In this document: positions 26,101-36,999 of the stretch, piece by piece
Position numbering within the stretch: the stretch's first letter is position 1
Layout of the letters: each line of letters begins with the position of its first letter
Assembly (NCBI RefSeq): GCF_032362555.1
Contig: NC_083535.1
Span: forward strand, 7,068,001 to 7,132,000
Length of the DNA: 64,000 nt
DNA from: Amyelois transitella
Lineage: Eukaryota > Arthropoda > Insecta > Lepidoptera > Pyralidae
Direction: 5' to 3'
The notes under the pieces: model-generated
Database searches by the model: none
What the model was told of the DNA's origin: nothing
The model's input: only the letters and a program-made list of their open reading frames with translations
Made by a program: the position numbers and the translations under genes

Positions 26101-29100
26101 TGTTTCCTCCAGGTCCGTAATTGTAATTACTTTGTTGATCATAAGGACCACCTGATTGCGCGTTTGAATTTGGGTGGTTGTTTCCCCCAGAACCATAATT
26201 GTACGGATGTTCAGTACCGCCAGAAGACGGCCGCCCTCTTTCCTGCCCATACCAATTTGGATGGGGAGTACCGCCAGTACCGTAATTGTAAAGAGGACCT
26301 TGTTGGCCTGGGCTTTGTGGATTTACTCCCTGCAAATACGTTCCACCAGAACTTGGTGGCGTAGTAACACCACTACCATAATTATAACCAGGATGACTAC
26401 CACTTCCAGTACCATACCTAGGTGGCTGACCAGTGCCTCCAGCTAGCTGCGGAATGCCACCTGTCTGGCCGTAACTACCGTCAAGAGTCTGTTTGTTGTC
26501 ACCCAAATTTGATCCGAAGGACCCTTGATTTGGGTTTACAACACAACAATAATAAAGTAGTCCATCCGCCCCTCTTATGGGCCCATTTCCACTTGGAACC
26601 AGCGAAGTGTCGTACGGAGGTAAACCTGCAATTCCATTCTGACCTACTGGAACCTGACCATGTCCAGTTTGACTTGGTATCACCATACTCCCGACTCCAA
26701 CTTGATTTGGAATGCCATTACCGCCAATTACTCCTTGGTTTGGTATACTTTGACTACCAATTCCGCCGTGTCCCGGTATTCTCTGGCCCCCATTGCCTTG
26801 AGCAGGTATTCCTTGGCTTCCAATTGCGCCTTGGTTTGGTATACTTTGACTACCGATTCCTCCATGGACTGGAATGCCCTGGCTCCCCATGCCACCTTGT
26901 CCCGGTATTCTCTGGCCCCCATTAACCCCTTGATTAGGTATTCCACGACCTCCAGTACTATCCTGTCCAGGAATTCCTATACCCCCAATTCCGCCTTGGT
27001 TTGGTATGCCCTGGCTACCAATCCCTCCTTGCCCTGGTATAACTTGCCCAACAATCGGGCCCTGTCCCGGTGTGCCTTGCCCACCAATCCCGCCTTGTCC
27101 TGGTATATCGTGTCCACCCATTCCGCCATGTCCTGGTATTCCTTGCCCAACAATTCCGCCTTGACCTGGTCGGAGGATTATTCCGCCTTGCCCGGGTATC
27201 CCTTGTCCGTTTATTCCGCCTTGCCCTGGTAAACCTTGACCGTTAATTCCGCCTTGCCCTGGTAAACCTTGACCGTTAATTCCCCCTTGCCCTGGTAAAC
27301 CTTGACCGTTTATTCCCCCTTGCACTGGTAAACCTTGGCCGTTAATTCTCTCTTGCCCTGGTAAACCTTGACCGTTTATTCCCCCTTGCACTGGTAAACC
27401 TTGCCCGTTAATCCCCCCTTGCCGTGGTAAACCTTGATTGTTAATTCCCCCTTGCCCTGGTAAACCTTGACTGTTAATTCCCCCTTGCCGTGGTAAACCT
27501 TGGCCGTTAATTCCCCCTTGCCCTGGTAAACCTTGGCCGTTAATTCCTCCTCGCCCTGGTAAACCTTGGCCGTTAATTTCCCCTTGCCCTGGTAAACCTT
27601 GACCGTAAATTCCCCCTTGCCCTGGTAAACCTTGGCCGTGAATTCTCCCATGCCCTGGTATACCTTGACCGTTAAGTCCACCTTGCCCTGGTAAACCTTG
27701 GCCGTGGATTCTCCCTTGCCCAGGTAAACCTTGACCGTCAATTCCCCCTGGCCCTGGTAAACCTTGGCCGTAAATTCCCCCTTGCCCTGGTGAACCTTGA
27801 CCGTTAAGTCCACCTTGCCCTGGTATACCTTGGCCGTTAATTACGCCTTGTCCTGGTATGCCCTGGCTACCAATACCACTTTGCCCTGGTATTCTGTTAC
27901 CATCAAACCCGCCATTTTGTGGTATTCCATGATTTTCTCCGTATCCTGGTACTTTTGGGGCATTAATGCCGTTTTGGCCAAATGTTTCTTGTAGAGCCAC
28001 CCCTCCCTGACTGGGTATTCGTGGGCCTCCATTTCTTCCCCCTAGAATTCCATTACCGTCGTGGCTTTGCTCTGGACGTCGTAAATTTGAAGCTTCCATA
28101 TCGCTACGACCACCATAACACTCATCACAGCTTGGGTCATATATCGTTTGACTTTGTGCTTGGCCCATCCCACTATTCCCACCTTAAACAATAAATATAA
28201 ATTAATATGTATGTACGAGACGAATCACAAAGTAAGTTTGAGCGAGACTTGCATTAACTAACTCTACGATACAAAATTTTATAATCACTACATAAATAGA
28301 TATACATTGAAGACACAGGCCAATAAGCAAAATATTTATCAATCATGATCTGACTGGGGATCGAACGATGCATAATATCAATTAAATTCGTAGGTAATTT
28401 CTATCACTAATACTAACTATATTAACATCGCTCACAAGTTTATAATATATACTTATCTATCTTATATAGTATAAGTGATACGCCCCGGCTTAGCAGTATG
28501 GTTTGCATTCATAAATATAAACTTTCCTCGGAAAACCCTCTTTCCAACATTTCAAACAGGAAAATATACTATTTACAACTTTTCTAATTGCCGCATACAC
28601 ACAGACAGAAAAAAAGGAGGATTTACTTTAAAATATGTAGTAAAGTTATTATTATGTAATGCTGAAGTAATATCTACCTTTTTTGAATTGAAAAAAGCCA
28701 TCTTAGGAAAATTATTATGTATGTATAAATTCTAAGAACCACTTACTGACGCTGGCCCTAGAAGAATCGGCTGCGGAGTGTGCCTCAGCTTTGCCTTCAT
28801 CTTTCCCGTTTCCTCCGTCTATTGCTAAATATTGTGACTGTGTCTGGCCCCTGTATCGACCTCTATAGTTGTATCCTGTTTGTCTCCTTTCTCGGTACAA
28901 ACTTGAGAAAGATCCAGTGTATCGGGCTAGACGAGTAGGGTCATCCGTTAACACGTTCACGTTTTTGCAGTATACCTTTGAGATTTCACTAATCCCAAAC
29001 GGTGTAAGCTGTTGGAAAACAATCATAAGATTATTTTTCTATAATATAATGAGCAAATAGGTATCTATTTCTTTTTTTTTTTTTTTTTTTAATCTTTATT

Positions 29101-32100
29101 TAAATTAAGGACTTTTGTCTTAAAGACATGTCAGTCCCATTGTAACAAATCTTAAATTTAACACAAGGTGCTAATAGAATCGTAAATTACATTACATACC
29201 TACAGGTTTGATACTTGTGTGGATTATTATCAAAAGTCCAATAACCCACACAAGCACAAGGAAGCATCAGAAGCAGGTTTGCTCAGAATACATTGTATGC
29301 TACCTACATCAAGCCTATTAATCTTAAATTTATCTATAAAAAGATTTTTGTATGACATTTTGTCAACTCAATAATATTTACCTGTGCTAAAAACTAACAG
29401 TTTTATCTGAATGGTACATAGGGTGTGGTGTATATAGAGCTGTGATTTAACACAGAGATAAGTAAGTCAGGAGCAGTCAGGCATTCGAGAGCTTCGATGG
29501 TCGAATCAGTAAGGTGCCCACTTATAATGCGTGATGCGCAGAAAGGCACAGGTACGAATTCCACCATGGCTATGTACCAATGACGATTTTTGAAAATTAT
29601 GCACATTAGTTTGAATACTAACCGATGCTCTTACGGTGAGGGAAAACTTCTAGAAGGAACGTGCACAATAAGGAAACTGGATGTGTGACCATGATTGATC
29701 CTATACGGGTTAGGTTTATCTACAAATGTAAATACCTGACTTACCCATTTCAGGGTCCATAGTCAAAGGCATACCCAGGGCATCTCTCCAGAGTGGTGAG
29801 GATGCAACCGGGACGAAAAGCCAGGAAGAAGAATAATGAGTGAGTCAGGTTTTTACATGAAGCGAGTCCTGTCTAATCTCCACAACATCTGTAAGATGAC
29901 TTTATCAATATTGGATGCCAGAGTGTGCTGGTTTCACGATGATTATCTTCGAGTAATTAGAAATCAAACTAATAGTCAGATAGGGAGACAGTATTTTGGA
30001 GTAGCATTTGCGGATTATTATGTTTATATACTGCTCGTGTGGCGGTCATTGAGTCGCCATGGCAAAAGTATATAATTAACCCAGTGGAGATATGGTACAT
30101 TTATTAAATAATTAATTAAGAAGCGTTATTTTTATCAGTTAATTTTAATATTATCTTTGTTAACCTACGCCTTTTTTGAGATCATAAATGTAACTAATGT
30201 TGGACAAATTTAATACCTTAACCCAATTAAATCTATTGTTTATTCTATTAACGATAAAGTATTGTGCAATAAAATAGGCCAAGGAAATATGCTCGCTCAA
30301 CCTTGACAGAAGAAGTTATCACCTAAATTACTACGATAAGTAAAAAAATCTGGCTGCAGCTTTAGATGTGTGCCAAAGGTTAATAGCAATCAGTGTTTAT
30401 TATAAGGAAGATGAATGATTTATATCAGCTGTCCGTTAGTCTTAAATTTAAAACGGTTTTTATCTTTGTAACTGAAGTAACGGAATTAATCTTTATTTTG
30501 AAATTTTCATCGCCACGCTCACGCGACACACTACAATTAGTCTGACCGTAGTCTTATGTCTCATAAAATTAATGAGAAGACTGGAAATGTTCCTATTTTG
30601 CTGTTATCACTGCTTGTTCTACATATTTAACCCTAAGTTATAATTCAAAATTGTAACGGATCAATAAATCTTCTCCTTATTGGTCTGAACAAATTAAATA
30701 GTATGTAGTAGAATCTTTAAGAAAGACATGTTTTTGGGACCATTTCAAATGATAGAAATTCGTGTTTTGACATGGGCAGACATTACACTACAGAATTGCT
30801 CTATTTCGAAATTTCTATATCGTATTTTAAAAAAATACATTATTTAGTAGTAAAGAAATGGATGGTATATATATACTAATATTATAAAGCTGAAGAGTTT
30901 GTTTTGTTTGTTTGTTTAAACGCGCTAATCTCAGAAACTACTGGACCGATTTGAATAATTCTTTCACTGTTAGATAGTCTATTTATCGAGGAAGGCTATA
31001 GGCTACATTTTATCCCGGATTTCCTACGGGAAACATCAACAATGCAGGTGAAAGTTGAATGAGTCGGCCATCTGCGAGCTTTCCACGCGAACGCTGCGCA
31101 AACCAGCAAAGATATAGTAAAACAATGTACTAAAGATGTGAAGTACTCATTTTTTGCCACAAAAAAGTCCGCGAGAGCATATATCTATCTCTTAAGGTTT
31201 ACTTACAATAACCACTTTTATGTTCATTTTATAAGATTATTTTTTCATTATAAACATAAGTTATTTTGAAACCAATTTTCTTTAATTCAGTATTAATCCT
31301 TATCCGAATAAATATGTTTATTACTTTCGACTTTTCATGTAGACTAAAATTGCCATTTACAGTATATAAATCAGACGAATAGGTTTTGAGATACGAGTAT
31401 AGTCGTTATAAGCAATTTCGGTCGCGGGTAATGATATGGGCCAAGTCGTCGCCAAGTCGCATAACAATTAGCAGCTATAATTGAAAGAGGATGTTTGCAA
31501 AAATAAATATGATGCCCAAAATAACTATTCCACGCGGACGAAGTCGCGGGCACAGCTAGTTATTCATAATTCCCAATAAGCGTTATGAAATGTTCATTTA
31601 ATCTGCAAAAATCTTAATAAGTAATTAATTTACACTTTTAATAAGAGGCCACAGGGTAACTGATTTTGGCTTATTTTTGACACGAAGGTTGCGGGTGTGT
31701 ATGTCTACATTCTTAGCATTTTATGAAATTGATTTACGGAGTTAATTAATTTATATCCAATTTCTCCTCCACTCAAAATTAATTTAACATTTAGTTTTTA
31801 TGGAATTAGATCAAAATTTGTCCACAACAGATCAAAGATAGCCCTAATAGAGCCCTATTGGTAAAGATTTAATACTATCGCTAATAACTTCGCATAGCAA
31901 CACAAGGTAGAGGTGAAGACATTATTATATTCGCACAGCTGAAATTTTAATAAAAAAATATCTACATTTCTCCGTTAAAATAACCCATGGTTATTATTTC
32001 TACTCCTCTTTTTTATTCAGTTCCCGACGATTTCAACGAATAATTTAAATTTTACACCGAATTTTTGTAAAAATAATAATTTGTAAAATTATTATTAATA

Positions 32101-32644
32101 CGTATATGATAAAATAGGTAAAATTAACCATTGTGGAGCTCTATTTTAAAATTAATAGTCATTTAAAAATAAAACGTGACACTTACTGATATAACTTTTC
32201 GGTGTGGGGCAATTGGTTTCAAATCACTCAAACCGCAGACTTGAGATGGTCGACTTAGTGGCTTTAACTCATTAGTTAATTGTCTATCGCTTTCCACGTC
32301 CAATAACCATGTTACGCATGTATTGGACTGCAGATTTTTACAGACGACGTAAAGCTGAAAAATTATGTTCATATTGTATCTTATTGTATCTATAAACCAT
32401 GCAAACTTTTTCTCTTCCTCTATACAAATAGGAACGCATTCACACAGAACACAACTGGTAAAAAAATTACTTAAGTTGGGCATGTGTAAGTGTTTATTGT
32501 TACCTGATCGGTCGGACCGGGTGGCAAGTTATTCGGTGAGGAATGTGCACGGTGCACGAGAGCAAACAATATGTAGAGAAGCGGAAGCCGGGCTCGGCGC
32601 TGGTGGCCGGAGCCGGTCGCGGGAAGCGATGTGTCGCGACGCAT
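23150..32644 (-). CDS. Large secreted Gly/Gln/Pro-rich repeat protein (elastomer- or cuticle-like, family unassigned)
   Basis: Six phase-consistent exons: 32504-32644, 32187-32354, 28747-29008, 25262-28182, 25079-25106 (only 28 nt) and 23150-24855, giving 1741 residues. Residues 1-37 look like a signal peptide with a long basic n-region and a hydrophobic core LPLLYILFALV, then AHS. Residues 48-190 form a less repetitive head with about four cysteines. Residues about 230-540 are an array of roughly 11-residue units of the type GQGLPGQGGIN. Residues 600-1160 are a Tyr/Gly/Gln/Pro-rich region (YGTGG, YGQ, NYGSGG). The C-terminal exon is Ser/Ala/Gln-rich (SQAQ, TASAQSS), then acidic, then ends in a Cys-containing tail (CGYFTFTC, KICRPK, PMRC). 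The 11-residue period rules out a collagen triplet; the composition resembles elastomeric or silk-like proteins and insect matrix proteins. I do not recognise the family. An extracellular structural role (cuticle, tracheal lining, eggshell or silk) is inference. An earlier in-frame Met exists upstream of the chosen start. Confidence 0.75.
27180..27860 (-). repeat. Coding minisatellite, 33-bp unit, about 20 copies
   Basis: Head-to-tail 33-bp units, plus-strand core ccttgccctggtaaaccttg followed by ccgttaattccc or a variant. Each encodes one 11-residue unit of the secreted repeat protein. Units in the middle are nearly identical, suggesting recent homogenisation. More diverged units continue to about 26640. 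All of it stays in frame. Confidence 0.85.
29062..29350 (-). repeat. Probable retroelement 3' end marked by a long poly(T) run
   Basis: A run of about 20 T at 29071-29090 followed by aatctttatttaaattaagg looks like the poly(A) end of a non-LTR element inserted in minus orientation, inside the large intron (29009-32186) of the secreted repeat-protein gene. I could not place its family or its 5' end. Confidence 0.4.
29485..29850 (+). repeat. SINE-like repeat with tRNA-like head
   Basis: The start carries a box A-like tggtcgaatcagtaaggtgc and, about 45 nt on, a box B-like ggtacgaattcc. The tail includes tgattgatcctatacgggtt and gggcatctctccagagtggt. It lies in the same intron of the secreted repeat-protein gene. 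The limits are approximate. Confidence 0.45.
30875..31557 (-). repeat. Inverted fragments of the CCCGCGACTTCGTCCGCG element
   Basis: The tail end is at 30875-31080 (ctgaagagtttgttttgttt) and the head end at 31520-31557 (ccacgcggacgaagtcgcgg), both in minus orientation. They may be the two ends of one longer copy with extra sequence between, or two copies. Confidence 0.6.
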
Positions 32645-33947
32645 GCCGACGGGGTGGTGCGCGGCGGCACTCTGCCACGCAGCCGATGTCGCAAGCGCAC
32701 TGCCCGCCATCTGACCCGCGCTCGCCACTCGCAACCCAAGATGAACCCGCATTAGATATAAGTTCACCCACCCAATTTCGGCGATAGCAAACAAATTCGC
32801 TAGTTTCAAATCGACCACGAGGAAGTGGGTTCCTTAGGTGATTTAAGGCTTATGTAGACGCGATTTGAATTTGAGTTTTCTTAAACAACTTTATCCTGTG
32901 AATATATATACTATTTTTAACCCCGTATAAAAAATCGCTGCTGTGAAATTTGCAATCCTTGCTGTGAAATTCGCAATACTCAAGAGGCGCAAGTCCGCAC
33001 CGAAACTAGGTCAGTTCATTGATTATAATTTACGTACCGTCTTAGATAATTATTTTATTCTTATTTAAAATAGGTTGAATTTTTAATAATAAAGAATGAT
33101 AATAAAGGTTTGTTTGTATATAGTAAAAACTCATAAAAAATTGAGTATTACAGTTTATTTTGATGATCATTTCGATTTCAGAATCTTCAGCTGTTTCTTG
33201 GGTGCACTAAACTGTAAATTATACTGCCTGCGAAAGTTGGCAAAGTTTGTGGTGAGCTGCCTACCTGATAACAACCCTCCCTCAGTGGTTAACTAAAGCT
33301 TACATTTCGCTGTCAGTTGGAATTTTATTTTTTGTTGCATTTAAGGTCCAAGGTCGTCGTCAAAGTATCGTGAATTAAATAAAATTACAAATTGAACTTT
33401 AATTTATTATTAAATTTTGTTATTAAACTATAAGTCAACAAGTATAAAGCGGTTAAAATCTTATTATGATAAAATACAAAATATGATGTAAGTACGTTGT
33501 TTTTATAGTAGGTACAGTATTCGACAACTCTAGGGGCTCACATGTCATGCTGCGAAAAGCTAGATCAAAAGTCGAAACTATGCAAAGCGTCTACTTTTTA
33601 TTTGTTCATATTTAACTTTCTTTAATACCATAAAATTGTTTTACTGCAGGATACACGTACTCGTATGTTTTAGGTAGGTATATTAAATACTGAATATGAT
33701 GGTCTTTCGGGCTTCTAAAAGCTTGCATAATAGGACGAACAATTTCAACCATCACAATTGAATAGTAAAACAATATTTTTACATTGCATGAGTGAGTCGT
33801 CCACCTAGACTTCTAGTGTTGTCGCAAGGATAATGTATCACAAGCAATTACATATCTATTATTAAAAAATTGCAACTTGGCAATAATACTAGGCCATATT
33901 TTGAGCATGAAAACAAATATTATACATACAGTGAAAATTTAATCTAA
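32645..33947. other. Intergenic region upstream of the secreted repeat-protein gene and 3' of the PDZ gene
   Basis: It should contain the promoter of the secreted repeat-protein gene and the 3' UTR of the Tamalin-like gene. A 16-17 bp direct repeat (gctgtgaaatttgcaat, then with ttc in place of ttt) occurs at 32939-32975. No further gene was supported. Confidence 0.4.
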
Positions 33948-36419
33948 TTATAGCCTTGTAATTTCTGAGCTCACGTTAGCTTCTTTCTTCTTATATGAAT
34001 GTGCAGGATACATGAAATGTTGATAGTAGGCATTAGAATGTGAATCCCCTGGACTCTTCGTGATGCTAATACGTCGATAATATTCTATTGACTCAGCACA
34101 TTCACAAGCGAGACGTGTTTCGGACCCACTGCTTTCTAATTGGTATTTAGGTACCACAATGAGGCTTTCGGTGGACTTTGTAGGAGCACAGCGACTGTGG
34201 TTCCTAGTGTAAACCGAGTAATGGTGAGGCGTTGCGCTCTGTCGATGAGAATGTTTTTCTTGACCATGATGTTGGTACTCGTGATGGCTCTGCGTACTCC
34301 GGCCGCTGTGGCTTCGTCCGTGACTTTTTGATCGGTTTGAGTGTTTATTGCTCGTGTCCAAGTACCCATATCCAAAGCCGTAACCTCCGAATGCTTTAGT
34401 GGTTAAATTATCCCATGATTTGGGCTTGACGTGTTGATGAGAACTTTGATATTGTACTTTCGGCGAAGATTTAGCCTCGGATCGGTCATTATCCCAAAAT
34501 AAGGTGTCGCTACTTAAAGATGTACTGTAGCTAGAAGCAGAATTGTCACATTGCACAGTAGCATTACTGGTAGCGTAAGATTGTAGACTACATTGACTAG
34601 TTTGGGTAGATTCAGTCGCCAAATAACGGTACCGGCTTGAACAATGACCAGATGAGCAGACTTTCTTGGTACGAGTGTGAGAACAGCCATCGGGTTTCTG
34701 GGTCGACTTATCGACTTGCTGACATTTTTCTTTTCTTTTGTGCTCTTTAGAGCATTCTTTCTTCCGTCGTGTCTTCTTCCTAGCGTTGGGCACGCAGTGT
34801 GGATCACAACAGGGACTTGCGAGATCATATGCTTCCAAACTATTCGCATCTTGATTACTATAATTAGGCATACATGGAGTACAACTGTGACTGTGGCTGT
34901 TTCTGTGCACCTTGGGGTGTTTGCTGTTAACAGAACTCTTATTATACCCGTCGGGCACTACTCGGTGACACTCTCCTGGAGCTTTTACCACATAATGCTG
35001 ACAGTCACGGCGGTTTCGCGGAGAGCCGACGGTTATCACGAAACTACCTGAATGTATACTTGGCTGTATTAGACAGGCCCCGTACCTCGGATCTAAATAT
35101 TGATACATAAAAACATTGGGTTGCGGAGGTTTGGCTGCAGTAACATTCTCACTCGACAGCGTGGGTCTACAATAAGTTCCATTGATGTTGTCACCTGCGT
35201 TGTTTTCTTCGCCATCGGATATGACATCTGAAGGTGAGTTTTTCTTTTTTTGGGAGGGAAGACTATGAGTTTTCCAGTTGGTATCGAATAGTTGTCTTTC
35301 GCGCAATGTTAATTGTTCAAGTTCTCTCATTTTGGATTGTATCGCTCTTTGAAGGTTGATGTATTTGAGATGGAGTTCTACTTTGCGCACACAGTCTTCG
35401 AATATGACGACCATGCGCATGCGTGAGTCGCAGGCGCTGATGGCGTCTACGATGGCGGCGTGGTCGGCACGCTCGACGTCGCCACCATTGATGGAGAGGA
35501 TGACGTCGCCCTCGCGCATGCCGGCCAGCGCTGCGGGTCCGTCCGGCTCCACGTGGTCCACGTAAGTTATCACCTCTATCTCTTGTTCCTTACAACAAAA
35601 TAAAAAGTTGTTAAAGATAGTCATAATATTATTATAGAGCGAAACATCTGCATTAATAATAATGCAATAACCAGAACATATATAATAGATAATTTGTTTT
35701 TTTTTAATTGTTAACTTTTTTACTCTTGTAGTCCTACGTAATAAAATACTAAGTAAGGACCTACATATTTGCTCTTATAAGTCAAGAAATAGCCATTATT
35801 TTTACCTAATAATTTTTCGCACCGCATGCTAGATTTAATAATTTGTAGGTACCTATCAGGTTTCAGAATTATTCCTTGGTATTATAACTTTCTGGTTTGT
35901 TTTCTTAATTTCTGTATACATATATAGCTGTAGCAACGATTTAATTGCGTTAAAAATTAGAATGTAGTTATAGAATACAGATTTCGCATAGCGATCACAT
36001 TGTGTTAAAGATCTCGCTATTTAAATATAAATTGCGGTCATAACTTATAGCTACCTATAGCGTAAAAATTAGAGAGTTCGAAAATTTATTTTGATTGCTT
36101 ACCTTTTTGTAATGTATCCCGTAACTTTGCAACGTAAACCCATAACTTCCATTTTTCTTTTCAACAATAATTGTGCGCCTCCTCCAATCTTCTTCACCCT
36201 TTCCTGGTCTTTCCGATTTAACCGATTCTCGTATCTAAAAAATAGTACACACAAACCATCAGTCATATTAGTCGATTCTAATTCTCAATCATTTATATAA
36301 AAATATTTCAAAATACTTACAGAATTATCCAAGGAATCTTCCTTACAGTCATTGCTAAGCAGTTTTTTCCCATTACTCATGCTACTTGGACATCTTTCAT
36401 TTAACTTGGGTGAGCTCAT
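33948..36419 (-). CDS. TAMALIN: PDZ scaffold of the Tamalin/GRASP-CYTIP family
   Basis: Tamalin-type scaffolds link membrane receptors to cytohesin ARF exchange factors in trafficking. Three exons, phase 0 throughout: 36321-36419, 36103-36234 and 33948-35588, giving 623 residues. Residues 54-140 form one PDZ domain: [20 protein letters not shown] (YGFTL is the carboxylate-binding loop), then [22 protein letters not shown]. Residues 144-180 are a Leu/Arg-rich helix ([15 protein letters not shown]) in the place of the family's leucine zipper. The rest is long, His/Ser/Cys-rich and probably disordered. The C-terminus EITRL fits a class I PDZ ligand (T-x-Leu), as vertebrate Tamalin also ends in such a motif. 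The family tail is usually shorter, so this is an expanded insect form. The start is the first Met of the first exon, 33 codons before the junction. Confidence 0.8.
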
Positions 36420-36593
36420 CTCGCCTATCTGTCTATTAGTGCCTTGTTTAGATATACACAAATTTTGCTATTCACTTATTTAAATACACTGTTATATTGT
36501 TATAAATCCACGTTTTATTGCACGGTTATACATGGTTGGGGCTTCGCCACCTGCCGCCGGCTCAGATAGGGCGCGTCTAATCATTACGATACG

Positions 36594-36619
36594 TTCACGC
36601 ATGCGTGAATCTGCGTGAA
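36594..36619. promoter_or_regulatory. Palindromic GCGTG cluster upstream of the Tamalin-like gene
   Basis: TTCACGCATGCGTGAA is a perfect 16-bp palindrome, followed six bases later by another GCGTGAA. GCGTG/CACGC is the core half-site of bHLH-PAS dimers (ARNT/Tango with AhR/Spineless-type partners). It lies about 175 bp upstream of the predicted start codon, in an otherwise AT-rich region. Function is inferred. Confidence 0.4.
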
Positions 36620-36999
36620 CACATACAAGACTACAATAATGAAAACTATCTATAACATTACTAATTGATATTGGTTTATCTCATGAAACTAGGCTTTTAC
36701 ACTTTGATTATCAATAATAAATAAACTATTATGTGCCCCTTAGGCATAACTGTTTACTGAAAACTTTGCACATGCGCGCTGCATGTCACCTATTCCCGCT
36801 GGTGTATCAAACAAAGCATGAATTACATTTATATTTAACCGTAATTGTTTAAGAATTAACTTATTGTTCGTCATGAAGAAACGAAAAGACAAAATAAAAA
36901 TTATCTATGAATGTATCTACATGATAGAATGAATTCAAAAACTTATAAAACTACGTTTTGCGTTACGGCTAAACTTATTTTTACGGCTCAAGTATAGTT

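Noticed and set aside
26422-27232. Long plus-strand open frames (up to 190 codons) opposite the repeat-protein exon
   Set aside because: They are periodic shadows of the 33-bp repeat on the other strand; no start context, splice sites or family features.
25229-28182. Collagen-like protein
   Set aside because: Glycine does not recur every third residue; the period is 11 residues.
32543-32787. Plus-strand frames in the GC-rich block near 32.6 kb
   Set aside because: The minus strand encodes a signal peptide in phase with the following exons, so the plus frames are shadows.
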